Assembly (NCBI RefSeq): GCF_014529705.1
Contig: NZ_JAANIH010000035.1
Span: 25,269 to 89,268 of the forward strand
Source of the DNA: Bradyrhizobium campsiandrae
GTDB taxonomy: Bacteria; Pseudomonadota; Alphaproteobacteria; Rhizobiales; Xanthobacteraceae
Length of the DNA stretch: 64,000 nt
Direction of reading: 5' to 3'
Position 1 is the stretch's first letter; the number at the start of each line of letters is the position of its first letter. Positions 1 to 10,110 of the stretch are shown here, piece by piece. The notes under the pieces are model-generated. The model saw only the letters and a list, made by a program, of their open reading frames with translations. It was not told the origin of the DNA and did not search any database. Position numbers and translations under genes: made by a program.

Positions 1-478
1 TGAGGAGCTGGTCGACGCTGGTCACGCCGCCGATCTTGGCATTGTAGTATGTCGTGTCGGCGGCAATTGCGTCGACGTTGCTCTTCATGGTGGCCGTGTA
101 CAGCCCTATCATGTCATCGGTCTGGTTGGCCGATTGCGCGACCTTGGTTTCGCCGCCGGCAAAGGAAAAGGCCGCGGCAAAATCCTGGTAGCGCTTGTCG
201 ATCAGCGTATTGGCAAAGCTCTTGGGATCGGAGAGGTCGCTCTGCAGCACCTTCTTCATGAACGCCTTGGCGTAGGCCATGTCTTCCAGGCCATAGGCTT
301 TCGTGACGTAGTGATACAGGCGGTAGTCGTTCATCAGGTCGTCGACGCTGTGCACCTTGCCGATATTGGCCTTGTAATAGGCGGCTTCGCGCGAGACGTC
401 CGATTGCTGCGCCACCCGCGTCAGGGACTGAGCCAGATTGCGCGCGACGTAGCTGTAGTTGAAATAGGTGGACACCAT
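1..478 (-). CDS. DUF1217 family protein (partial, C-terminus outside window)
   Basis: A minus-strand frame starting at an ATG at 478 stays open to the window edge, giving about 159 residues. It begins MVSTYFNYSYVARNL and contains two related alpha-helical blocks, each with a tyrosine-rich YYKANIG or YYNAKIG motif followed by VHSVDDL or VTSVDQL. This matches DUF1217, a family found with flagellar genes in Rhizobiales and presumed to act at the flagellum; its biochemical role is unknown. An AGGA element lies just upstream of the start. The rest of the gene, and any flagellar neighbours, lie outside the window. Family assignment is from motif recall, not a search. Confidence 0.75.
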   Translation of the reverse strand, partial: MVSTYFNYSYVARNLAQSLTRVAQQSDVSREAAYYKANIGKVHSVDDLMNDYRLYHYVTKAYGLEDMAYAKAFMKKVLQSDLSDPKSFANTLIDKRYQDFAAAFSFAGGETKVAQSANQTDDMIGLYTATMKSNVDAIAADTTYYNAKIGGVTSVDQLL

Positions 479-780
479 GGGGGATTCCTGACGGCTCGGC
501 GGGACTTGTCGACGGATCTTTTTGGCGAGGTCTTGGACGTCCGTCAGTCATTGCCGGGTCGCAAGGCAGACAACTGGCCTCATGCCAGTACGCAGAAATA
601 TTGTTTCCAATCATTACTGCGATTCTGGGCGACACCCCCAGGGATCGGTTGCGCCCAACCGCCGCATCGCAAGCCCCGCGCAAGGGACAGCTTCGGGCAA
701 GCTTCGTCTGGTAGGCAATTTGAAATCGCGGACATGCTTCAACGTCCTCGCGGCTGATCTCGCCCGAGTTTTGCTCTGCA
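479..780. other. Intergenic stretch without a recognisable gene
   Basis: The short open frames here lack ribosome sites and recognisable protein motifs and overlap each other on both strands. I see no tRNA and no terminator with a T-run. The stretch is the upstream region of the DUF1217 gene and presumably holds its promoter, which I cannot place with confidence. Confidence 0.5.
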
Positions 781-1215
781 ACGTCACCCTCATCTGAAAG
801 AGGGCGCAGGGAAGACCGGGTGCCAGGCTGGCACCCGCGGTCCACTGTGCGATAGGTTGCGCTACAAGAGGCTGCACAGCGGCATACAGGTGAAGCCGAA
901 ACATCCGGCCTTCCCTGCGCAGTGGTTTGACGGCTTATGTCGTGATCTCCCCGGGGAGCGATGCACTATTGCCCCCGTCGTCTCGCGGATGACTGATGTG
1001 CATGTCCGGTTGGACATCGCACATCACCACGAGCCTTGGCGCACAGACCCGGGCGCCAGGACCACACGATTTTGCCGTACGCAGTCACACCGGTCGTTTG
1101 CGCGAGGGTCTTGCTCACGGTTGCCCGCCCTGCAAGATCCGATCGCGCCGATGTGACCCGCGCCCACCACCGTCCGGCCCGCGTCGTGACGATCGCGATA
1201 CGCCCCTCTTCCATG
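781..1215. repeat. Multi-copy Bradyrhizobium intergenic repeat with nested inverted repeats
   Basis: I recognise this block, from the CCCTCATCTGAAAGAGGGCG segment onward, as a sequence recurring in Bradyrhizobium intergenic regions; that is recall, not a search. Seen directly: an 11-bp perfect inverted repeat (804-814 with 910-920) encloses a second hairpin with a 7-bp stem and 5-nt loop (818-836). The downstream part reads in the minus frame as an arginine-rich pseudo-peptide often mis-annotated as a protein. Outer ends are approximate. The rest of the gap, to 1367, shows no gene. Confidence 0.6.
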
Positions 1216-1367
1216 GGCCGGGTTGCCGCCACACTTACGCGATTTCCGAAATTCGATAAAGCGGAATATTTTTGCCGGCGTCCATTGCCCCAAGGCTGGC
1301 GTGTTTTGCCCGTCAGGCAACGCAAGGTCTAGAGGGCGCGAGCCGCGCTCCCGCCGTGCCGCGCCTG

Positions 1368-2048
1368 TCAGGCGCTTGCCGGCGTCCGGCAGATCGCCGC
1401 CGCGATCTCGCCCATCTGCGCGAACATGTAATCGGGTGCAAGCGCCTGCAGCGCCGCCGGCGCGGCATAGCCCCAGCTGACCGCACCGCAGGCAATGCTC
1501 ACTGCGCGCGCCGCCTCGATGTCGCGGACTTCATCGCCGATTGCGATGACGTTCTCCGGGTTGACGCCGGCGCGGCGGATCACCCGGCGAAATTTTGCAG
1601 GCTTGCCGAACAACGACGCGGCGCAGTCGAAATGCGCGAACAGCGCAGCGGACGCGCCGAGTTTCTGGCGGGCATTGACCTCGCTGTCCGACGTCACCAG
1701 CGCAAGCTGCACGCCGCACTCCGCCAGCGTTCGCAGCATCGCCTCCGTGCCCGCAAACAGCGAAATCTCCGCGGCCGCTTCTCCCTTCAACCGCCGCGCA
1801 TAGCGCGCAATGGCCGGCAGCTTCCACACGGGCACTTCAAGTCGGCTGAGAATCTCCCGCGTCGAGGCATGCCTGAGCGACTCGACATCCTCATCCCGCA
1901 CGCGCCGGAAGCCGAAGCGATCGGCAACATCGTTGATGGTGCGCAGGAACCACGGGAAGCTGTCGACGAGCGTGCCGTCGAGGTCGAAGATGGCGAGGGA
2001 ATAGGGCACTGAGTCCAAATCTCTGAGATCGCCGGCAGCGTGGTCCAT
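1368..2048 (-). CDS. HAD-superfamily hydrolase (phosphoglycolate-phosphatase-like)
   Basis: This is a haloacid-dehalogenase-type phosphatase that probably dephosphorylates a small metabolite in the cytoplasm. All four HAD motifs are visible: FDLDGTLVD with the nucleophile and acid Asp near the N-terminus, VTSDS (motif II), a Lys in FGKPAKF (motif III), and GDEVRDIEAA (motif IV). A helical cap of about 70 residues lies between motifs I and II, as in PGPase subfamily I. I place the start at the ATG at 2048 (226 residues). An earlier in-frame ATG at 2105 would add 19 residues not typical of the family, and a GTG at 2009 is also possible. Substrate unknown. Confidence 0.85.
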   Translation of the reverse strand: MDHAAGDLRDLDSVPYSLAIFDLDGTLVDSFPWFLRTINDVADRFGFRRVRDEDVESLRHASTREILSRLEVPVWKLPAIARYARRLKGEAAAEISLFAGTEAMLRTLAECGVQLALVTSDSEVNARQKLGASAALFAHFDCAASLFGKPAKFRRVIRRAGVNPENVIAIGDEVRDIEAARAVSIACGAVSWGYAAPAALQALAPDYMFAQMGEIAAAICRTPASA

Positions 2049-2117
2049 TATGTGGTTGTCACGCGCGAGTCCAGGACAGATGAGACACGGCTCCGTTCTC
2101 GTCACATGTGATGTAGG

Positions 2118-2717
2118 CTAGTTCTCAGCCAGCGTGGCCGATGCGGATGTAGTAGATGCCGACAACGCCTTAGCTCGCCGCACATGCTCGCTGGCCCATT
2201 TCGTGAATGCAGTGCGCGCTGAAGTGTCGGCGAAAACTCGGGCTGGAATATAAAAACCCTGTCTCGAATTATACCATATCACCACGATGGTCTCAGAATC
2301 TTCGACCTCCGCGATTCCATCCCAACACATCCGGCTTTCGACGTTGGGCGTTCGAACGATGATTGAGAAATCGTCAAAGACAACATGCCACCTCATTTCG
2401 CCAATTTGGTCGAGCTCGAACATTCTGTCGAACATTCGACGCGCGGGCCAGATCGACATGAAAAACATGTAGAACTCGCCGAGTACGAAACTGAGTATCG
2501 ACATAAACATAACGCGCGGTGTGAGCCACCCCCGATCCAGGGCAATGTATCCCGAGGTGACGACAATAACGAACGCGACGACTGCAACCATCCGGTGGAT
2601 ACGGCGATCGAGGAAAGTCTTGAGTTTCTTGCCAACAAGAGTTCTGAAGAGTTTGTCTTCGTCCTTGGTGACTTGAAATTCGAATCGCAAATTGGAAGGA
2701 GCTATTTCGTCGATCAA
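2118..2717 (-). CDS. YcxB-like membrane protein, hypothetical
   Basis: A 199-residue protein with two adjacent transmembrane segments at about 43-62 and 68-90, followed by a soluble domain. The C-terminal part, with WDGIAEVED followed by a beta-rich stretch ending GFYIPARVF, resembles the YcxB-like C-terminal domain of inner-membrane proteins of unknown function. The extreme C-terminus is Ser/Thr/Ala-rich. It is co-directional with the HAD hydrolase but separated by about 70 bp, so an operon is possible but not evident. The 203 bp upstream, to the DinB gene, show no further gene. Confidence 0.6.
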   Translation of the reverse strand: MIDEIAPSNLRFEFQVTKDEDKLFRTLVGKKLKTFLDRRIHRMVAVVAFVIVVTSGYIALDRGWLTPRVMFMSILSFVLGEFYMFFMSIWPARRMFDRMFELDQIGEMRWHVVFDDFSIIVRTPNVESRMCWDGIAEVEDSETIVVIWYNSRQGFYIPARVFADTSARTAFTKWASEHVRRAKALSASTTSASATLAEN

Positions 2718-2920
2718 GTCGAACCTCCAGTGAGGCCGGAAAGTATAGCGATCGTTCCTAATTTAACCAGAGGTTGTCTGGTGTCCATGACATGCTTGTA
2801 CCCGATCTTCTCAGCGATCCGAGAGGTGGCCATGCATGGGTTCTTGGTCGTTGATCCAGTTGATGCTCGGTTAAAGTCCGGCTTATAGCGCCTGCATATC
2901 CGGGCATCGAGGCAGCGCCT

Positions 2921-3484
2921 TTAGTCTTTCCACACCGTCTCCTCGGTCCAGCCAAGTCCGGTGAACTCGGCGGCCCGAAGCGGCGCTTCTCCCTCAGCAA
3001 AGAACTCATCGAGTTGGGGCGGCGCGACGTTCGTGTCCGACAGCATGGCGTGCGCTTGCCCGCGGTGATGAATCTGATGCTGGAACAGATGCATCAGCAG
3101 CCGGTCGCGGCGTTCGGTCTGGACGCGCGTGTCGCGGTTGATCCGGACCGAGCCGTCGAGAAGCTCTGGCGTCAGCGCGTCGCAGATGGCGAGCAGGCGC
3201 CTGTCCATTGCGGCTTGGGCAGGCTTCAATTCTGAGGGCGAGGGATACGGCACCTCGTTTGCCCAGGCTCGTGGTCCGAGCCAGCCGCCTTCGAGCGCAT
3301 CGATGTAGAAGAGATCGATGACGTAGATGTGGTTCAGCGTGCGCTGGAGGCTCGGGAAGAAACCGGTCCGCGCGGCTTCGAAATCGGTCTGGGTGAGACC
3401 GGCGCAGGCCGTGAGCAGGCGATGGTTCGCCCAGGCATTGTTGTGGGCGAAGGCGCGGAAGGTTTGAACGAGGCCAGCGGACAT
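2921..3484 (-). CDS. DinB family protein
   Basis: A 187-residue member of the DinB/YfiT-like four-helix-bundle superfamily. The typical opening (FRAFAHNNAWANHRLL) is followed by a metal-site His at about 52 (TLNHIYVID) and the HQIHHRGQAH motif (His136, His140) in the third helix, giving the usual three-His divalent-metal site. Members include bacillithiol- or mycothiol-type transferases and damage-inducible proteins; the substrate here cannot be told. No GAAC-N7-GAAC LexA box was noticed upstream, so SOS control is not supported despite the family name. Confidence 0.85.
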   Translation of the reverse strand: MSAGLVQTFRAFAHNNAWANHRLLTACAGLTQTDFEAARTGFFPSLQRTLNHIYVIDLFYIDALEGGWLGPRAWANEVPYPSPSELKPAQAAMDRRLLAICDALTPELLDGSVRINRDTRVQTERRDRLLMHLFQHQIHHRGQAHAMLSDTNVAPPQLDEFFAEGEAPLRAAEFTGLGWTEETVWKD

Positions 3485-3532
3485 GTCGGTCTTGCTCCGA
3501 GATCAGCGCCAATCCACAGGCACGTTTCGATC

Positions 3533-3919
3533 CTACAAGATTTTGCTGGATCGAAGTAGCCACAAGACCTGGTCTCGGTATTGGGCGGGAAACACGATCG
3601 AAAGCGGATGTTGCTTCGATTTCGACATCTTGCGGGCGGCGCTGTTCAGTATCGCAACGTAGACAATCGCGTTCCGCACATCATCAACGAGCGGCAGGTC
3701 GTCGTGCTTCACGAGAACCCGGCCCGTTGGCAACCAGGATAGATCACAGATGCACTCCTCGAGGGCATCCCAATTTCCTCCAAAATAATCTGGAAATCTG
3801 AGCTGCGTCGCGATCGTGGCTAGAAGCGCTGTCTTGTGCGCGATCTTCCGAGGGACGTTGGCGCGTACGGTAACGTCAGAAGATGAGCCATCATCTCCAA
3901 ATTCGAAACCGTCCGGCAT
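3533..3919 (-). CDS. Barstar family protein (putative RNase inhibitor), orphan
   Basis: A 128-residue protein whose central part (FPDYFGGNWDALEECICDL) is the hallmark of barstar, the small acidic inhibitor that plugs the active site of barnase-type ribonucleases. The N-terminal 20 residues are Asp/Ser-rich. The gene ends 49 bp before the DinB start and begins 7 bp from the uvrA stop, so it may be co-transcribed downstream of uvrA. No barnase-like gene is in the window. Chromosomal orphan barstar homologues are common; whether it is an immunity gene or has been repurposed cannot be decided here. Confidence 0.8.
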   Translation of the reverse strand: MPDGFEFGDDGSSSDVTVRANVPRKIAHKTALLATIATQLRFPDYFGGNWDALEECICDLSWLPTGRVLVKHDDLPLVDDVRNAIVYVAILNSAARKMSKSKQHPLSIVFPAQYRDQVLWLLRSSKIL

Positions 3920-3926
3920 CGCGTCG

Positions 3927-6902
<2,976 letters not shown>

Positions 6903-6999
6903 CCGGTTTGCCCTCAAGGAATCCAACAGCGCGCGATCGCGCCAACGTAACAGGCGCGCTTCGCCCGGAACCGGGATCGGCGCCGATGGGGTTGAGAGC

Positions 7000-7014
7000 G
7001 AACGTAGGAAGAAC
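7000..7014 (-). promoter_or_regulatory. LexA (SOS) box upstream of uvrA
   Basis: The plus strand reads GAAC, seven bases, GAAC; on the uvrA strand this is GTTC-N7-GTTC, the established alphaproteobacterial LexA recognition sequence. It lies about 98 bp upstream of the uvrA ATG. Regulation is inferred from the motif and the target gene. Confidence 0.85.
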
Positions 7015-7114
7015 GGAGATGGATTTCCAGTGGGACATGCGAATCGTCAACGGATTGTTGGCGCGCTGGCGGGATTTGGCAGCAGGGCTTGGTCACAGCG
7101 GCCATCGGAACAAC

Positions 7115-7141
7115 AAAAAGGCCGGCGCGAGGCCGGCCTTT
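7115..7141 (-). terminator. Intrinsic terminator of the first OMP gene
   Basis: A perfect 10-bp GC-rich stem (7117-7126 with 7132-7141) with a 5-base GCGAG loop is followed, on the minus strand, by a run of T. It starts 35 bp after the OMP stop codon. The core is identical to the terminator at 8042-8068. Confidence 0.85.
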
Positions 7142-7175
7142 CGTGACGATGTGACGTCGGTCGTGAGGACCGAAC

Positions 7176-7859
7176 TCAGTACTTGGCGACCACCGGGCCG
7201 TTGAAGTGGTAGTTCACGCCGACCTGCACGGTGTGCAGGTTGAGGGTGCCGGTGGGCACCACGCCGAAATAGGTCTCGCCGCCGAGGCTGCGATAGAGGT
7301 ACTCACCCTTGATCGACCACTGCGGAGCGATGAACGCCTCGACGCCGGCGCCGACGGTCCAGCCCGAGTGGAACTTGCTGTCGGAGACCGAAGCTGCGCC
7401 CAGGGTGGCGGTGATCTTGTTGTCGATCCAGGCGTAACCGCCCGTGCCATAGAACAGCACGTTGTTGACGGCGTAGCCGATGCGGCCGCGCACGGTGCCC
7501 AGCGCATCGGTCTTCGAGCTCACCGAGGCGGGGATACCTCCGACGCCGGGGACGACAATCACGCCAGCGGTCGAGGCACTCACGTCAGCCCAGGCGCCAT
7601 CAGCCTCGACGCCGAACACGACGTTGCCGGTCTGCCAGTTGTAGCCGGCAGTGCCGCCGACGAAGCCGCCCTGCATCCGCGGGCTGCCCGAATCTTCCCA
7701 GGCGCCGCCACCGACGAGACCGAGATAGAAGCCGGTCCAGTTGTACACCGAGGCCACAGCGACCGGAGCCTTGGTGTAGGGGCGAGCCGCCAGGTCGGCA
7801 GCCGAAGCAGCGCCGGTGAGGGCGACGAGAGCGGCCGAAGCCAACAAAATCTTCTTCAT
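7176..7859 (-). CDS. Outer-membrane beta-barrel protein (Omp25/Omp31-like), copy 1
   Basis: A 227-residue exported porin-like protein. The signal peptide MKKILLASAALVALTGAASA is followed by the AADLAARPYTKAP sequence typical of rhizobial Omp31-like barrels, then NWTGFYLGL, alternating beta-strands rich in Gly and aromatics, and the C-terminal strand ending in an aromatic (VVAKY) expected for BAM recognition. The start at 7859 is fixed by the signal peptide; a longer open frame upstream is non-coding. It is a paralogue of the gene at 8110-8871. Its role (surface structure, immunogenicity or weak porin) is not determinable. Confidence 0.9.
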   Translation of the reverse strand: MKKILLASAALVALTGAASAADLAARPYTKAPVAVASVYNWTGFYLGLVGGGAWEDSGSPRMQGGFVGGTAGYNWQTGNVVFGVEADGAWADVSASTAGVIVVPGVGGIPASVSSKTDALGTVRGRIGYAVNNVLFYGTGGYAWIDNKITATLGAASVSDSKFHSGWTVGAGVEAFIAPQWSIKGEYLYRSLGGETYFGVVPTGTLNLHTVQVGVNYHFNGPVVAKY

Positions 7860-8041
7860 TTTCAACTTAATCCCAGTCCCAGTTTCTGTTTGCACCTTCC
7901 GTGCGTCGAAAGGCATCGGACGCGTTGGCCCAACTGACGGCGTGCTTACACCACTGAAGCCGCAAGTTGTGTCTCTCAAAAGTCACAACAGATACAAAAT
8001 GTAACGCTTGCTGACCCATTGTTCCCTCGGGGGAACTGCAG

Positions 8042-8068
8042 AAAAAAGGCCGGCGCGAGGCCGGCCTT
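8042..8068 (-). terminator. Intrinsic terminator of the second OMP gene
   Basis: A 9-bp perfect stem (8046-8054 with 8060-8068) with GCGAG loop and a six-base T run on the minus strand, 42 bp beyond the OMP stop. Sequence matches the terminator at 7115-7141, suggesting duplication of gene and terminator together. Confidence 0.85.
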
Positions 8069-8109
8069 CGATTTTCAAATGATTTCAGAGAGATCCTGAA
8101 GAGCTGGCC

Positions 8110-8871
8110 TCAATACTTGGCGATGACGGGGCCGCCCCAGCGATAGTTCAGGCGGACAAGACCCATATCGACATTCTGGCTGATCCGATCCGTCTGGAAT
8201 GCGGCGCCGGCGGGTGTGTTGAGCGTGAGGGTTCGGTTGCCCAGGAAGATATGATCGTACTCGACGCCGACCGACCAGTTCGGGGCGAAGCCGAATTCGA
8301 GACCGGCGCCGACCGTGCCACCCCAGCGGGTGTCGCTGGTCGACGCGAGCAGGGTGCCGGCACCGGCGAAGCCGGGCGCGGTGTAGATGTTGTACTTGTC
8401 GCCGACCACGGCGCCGCCGCCCTTCACGTAGAACAGCACGTTGTTCCAGGCATAGCCGACCTGGCCAGTGATCAGGCCGAACGCGTCGATCTTCGAGCGG
8501 TTACGCTGGGCGGGGAAGAGAACGCTGACATTGTCGCCCGAGAAGTCGGCCCAGTTGCCCTGGCCTTCGAGACCGAACACCCAGTTGGCCGATTGCCAGC
8601 GATAGCCGATCTGACCACCGACCGTGCCGCCAGTGGCGTTGTGGCAGCCTTCGCGGCCCACGAACGCGCCGCCACCCAGGACGACATTGTCCCAGCATTT
8701 GTGGCTCGATCCGCCGCCGCCGTTGATGCCGATGTAGAAGCCGCTCCAGTCATAGATGGTAGCGATCATCGGCGCCGGCGCCTTGGTGTAGGGACGCGCC
8801 GCGAGATCCGCCGCACTCGCGGGTGCGGACAGCGCAGCGATACCGATTGCGGCCAACAGAATTTTCTTCAT
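8110..8871 (-). CDS. Outer-membrane beta-barrel protein (Omp25/Omp31-like), copy 2
   Basis: A 253-residue paralogue of the preceding barrel: signal peptide MKKILLAAIGIAALSAPASA, the same AADLAARPYTKAP mature N-terminus, DWSGFYIGINGGGG, repeated amphipathic strands and a GGPVIAKY C-terminus. Relative to copy 1 it has a cysteine-containing insertion (HKCWDNV...REGCHN) near residue 60 that could form an extracellular-loop disulfide. The start at 8871 is set by the signal peptide. The two genes have separate terminators, so they are probably separate transcription units. It is divergent from ssb. Confidence 0.9.
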   Translation of the reverse strand: MKKILLAAIGIAALSAPASAADLAARPYTKAPAPMIATIYDWSGFYIGINGGGGSSHKCWDNVVLGGGAFVGREGCHNATGGTVGGQIGYRWQSANWVFGLEGQGNWADFSGDNVSVLFPAQRNRSKIDAFGLITGQVGYAWNNVLFYVKGGGAVVGDKYNIYTAPGFAGAGTLLASTSDTRWGGTVGAGLEFGFAPNWSVGVEYDHIFLGNRTLTLNTPAGAAFQTDRISQNVDMGLVRLNYRWGGPVIAKY

Positions 8872-9135
8872 TGCAGTCTCCCCAGTGTTGCCGCTCCAGA
8901 GGTTCCCGAGCGGCCAATCAGGCGCGACGCCCTTACGATCCAATTCCGAGGCAAACCGTAGCCTAGTTGACAGGCAGAATCCGTCTCTGGAATGCAACAG
9001 TCGCGAGACAAGTGTGCTGCGCTTAACCTAATGAATGTTAAGTAGTTTCTGTCCCTGTCGGGTTCCAATTCACCGCACCGTGCATAGTGCCATGGGTCGT
9101 TATCCACACGCGGAAGTTGACTAAAAATCGCTGCG

Positions 9136-9150
9136 GAACAAAGCTGGAAC
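9136..9150 (+). promoter_or_regulatory. LexA (SOS) box upstream of ssb
   Basis: GAAC, seven bases, GAAC, the alphaproteobacterial LexA motif, about 142 bp upstream of the ssb ATG. A second overlapping dyad, GAAC-AAAT-GTTC at 9147-9158, shares the right half-site. It may also affect the divergent OMP gene, whose start is 265 bp away. Confidence 0.8.
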
Positions 9151-9292
9151 AAATGTTCGGTCGATGCTATATGTGGGGATAACCGAGGGCGTGGCAGCCC
9201 GATCAGCACTTGTAAGCGTATAGGGTCGACCCCAACAGGCCGCGCGGGCGCGCCTTTTCGAAATTCAGTGGCATTTGGAGTGGAGAGCGGCG

Positions 9293-9787
9293 ATGGCGGG
9301 AAGCGTCAACAAAGTCATTTTGGTCGGAAATCTCGGCAAGGATCCGGAGATCCGCCGTACCCAGGACGGGCGGCCAATCGCGAATCTGAGCATCGCGACC
9401 TCCGAAACCTGGCGCGACAAGAACAGCGGCGAACGCAAGGAAAAGACCGAGTGGCATCGCGTCGTGATCTTCAACGAAGGGCTGTGCAAGGTCGCCGAGC
9501 AGTATCTGAAGAAGGGCGCCAAGGTTTACATCGAGGGCGCGCTCCAGACCCGCAAATGGACTGACCAGAGCGGCGTGGAGAAGTACTCCACCGAAGTCGT
9601 GCTCCAGGGCTTCAACTCGACGCTGACCATGCTCGACGGTCGCGGTGGCGGGGGAGGCGGCAGCTTCGGCGACGAGCCGGGCGGCGATTTCGGCTCGTCC
9701 GGCCCCGTCAGCAGCGCACCGCGCCGTGCCGTGGCCGCCGGGGGTGGTGGCCGCAACAACGACATGGACGACGACATTCCGTTCTGA
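9293..9787 (+). CDS. ssb: Single-stranded DNA-binding protein
   Basis: SSB coats single-stranded DNA in replication, repair and recombination. The 164-residue protein has the N-terminal OB fold (MAGSVNKVILVGNLGKDPE, then EKTEWHRVV), a Gly-rich disordered linker from about residue 115, and the acidic C-terminal tip DMDDDIPF that binds partner proteins. The ATG at 9293 is preferred over one 18 bp upstream because GGAG-containing sequence lies at the right distance and MAGSVNKV is the conserved family start. Two OMP genes separate it from uvrA; both repair genes keep a LexA box. Confidence 0.97.
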   Translation: MAGSVNKVILVGNLGKDPEIRRTQDGRPIANLSIATSETWRDKNSGERKEKTEWHRVVIFNEGLCKVAEQYLKKGAKVYIEGALQTRKWTDQSGVEKYSTEVVLQGFNSTLTMLDGRGGGGGGSFGDEPGGDFGSSGPVSSAPRRAVAAGGGGRNNDMDDDIPF

Positions 9788-9840
9788 GAACGGTCGGCGT
9801 CTTTCACGCCGTGTCAGCAAACCCAACTAATCAACAGAAC

Positions 9841-9861
9841 GGGCTCGGAATTTCCGGGCCC
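9841..9861 (+). terminator. Possible hairpin terminator after ssb
   Basis: An almost perfect inverted repeat (GGGCTCGGAA / TTCCGGGCCC, one G-T wobble) lies 54 bp after the ssb stop. It has no clear T run, so rho-independent termination is uncertain. The remaining sequence to gyrA (about 250 bp) holds no gene; it contains A-rich patches near 10010-10025 that probably belong to the gyrA promoter. Confidence 0.4.
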
Positions 9862-10110
9862 GCTTCACGTTTGAGGTAAGCTCGGAGTAGCGCCCTCGCG
9901 AAAGGCCGGGGATGCACGTCCACGCGATTTGACGGTGGCGACGAGGCGATTTTGCAAGGCCGATTCCCGGCTCATCCAAGATGCCTGCTCTCAGGGCGTA
10001 AGTTATTGGAAAAATAGACGTAAAAAGCGCTTCCAAGTCTCCGGCAAGGGTGGTTATCGGGGCATCGATGCGCTATATGATTCCCAGATAAAATTTCACC
10101 GGATTCCCCC

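Noticed and set aside
966..1325. 119-codon minus-strand frame in the intergenic repeat
   Set aside because: The Arg-rich translation is the type often mis-annotated from the dispersed Bradyrhizobium repeat; no ribosome site.
6903..6926. Longer uvrA start at TTG 6926
   Set aside because: The ATG at 6902 has a GAGGG ribosome site 8 nt upstream that would otherwise be inside the coding sequence.
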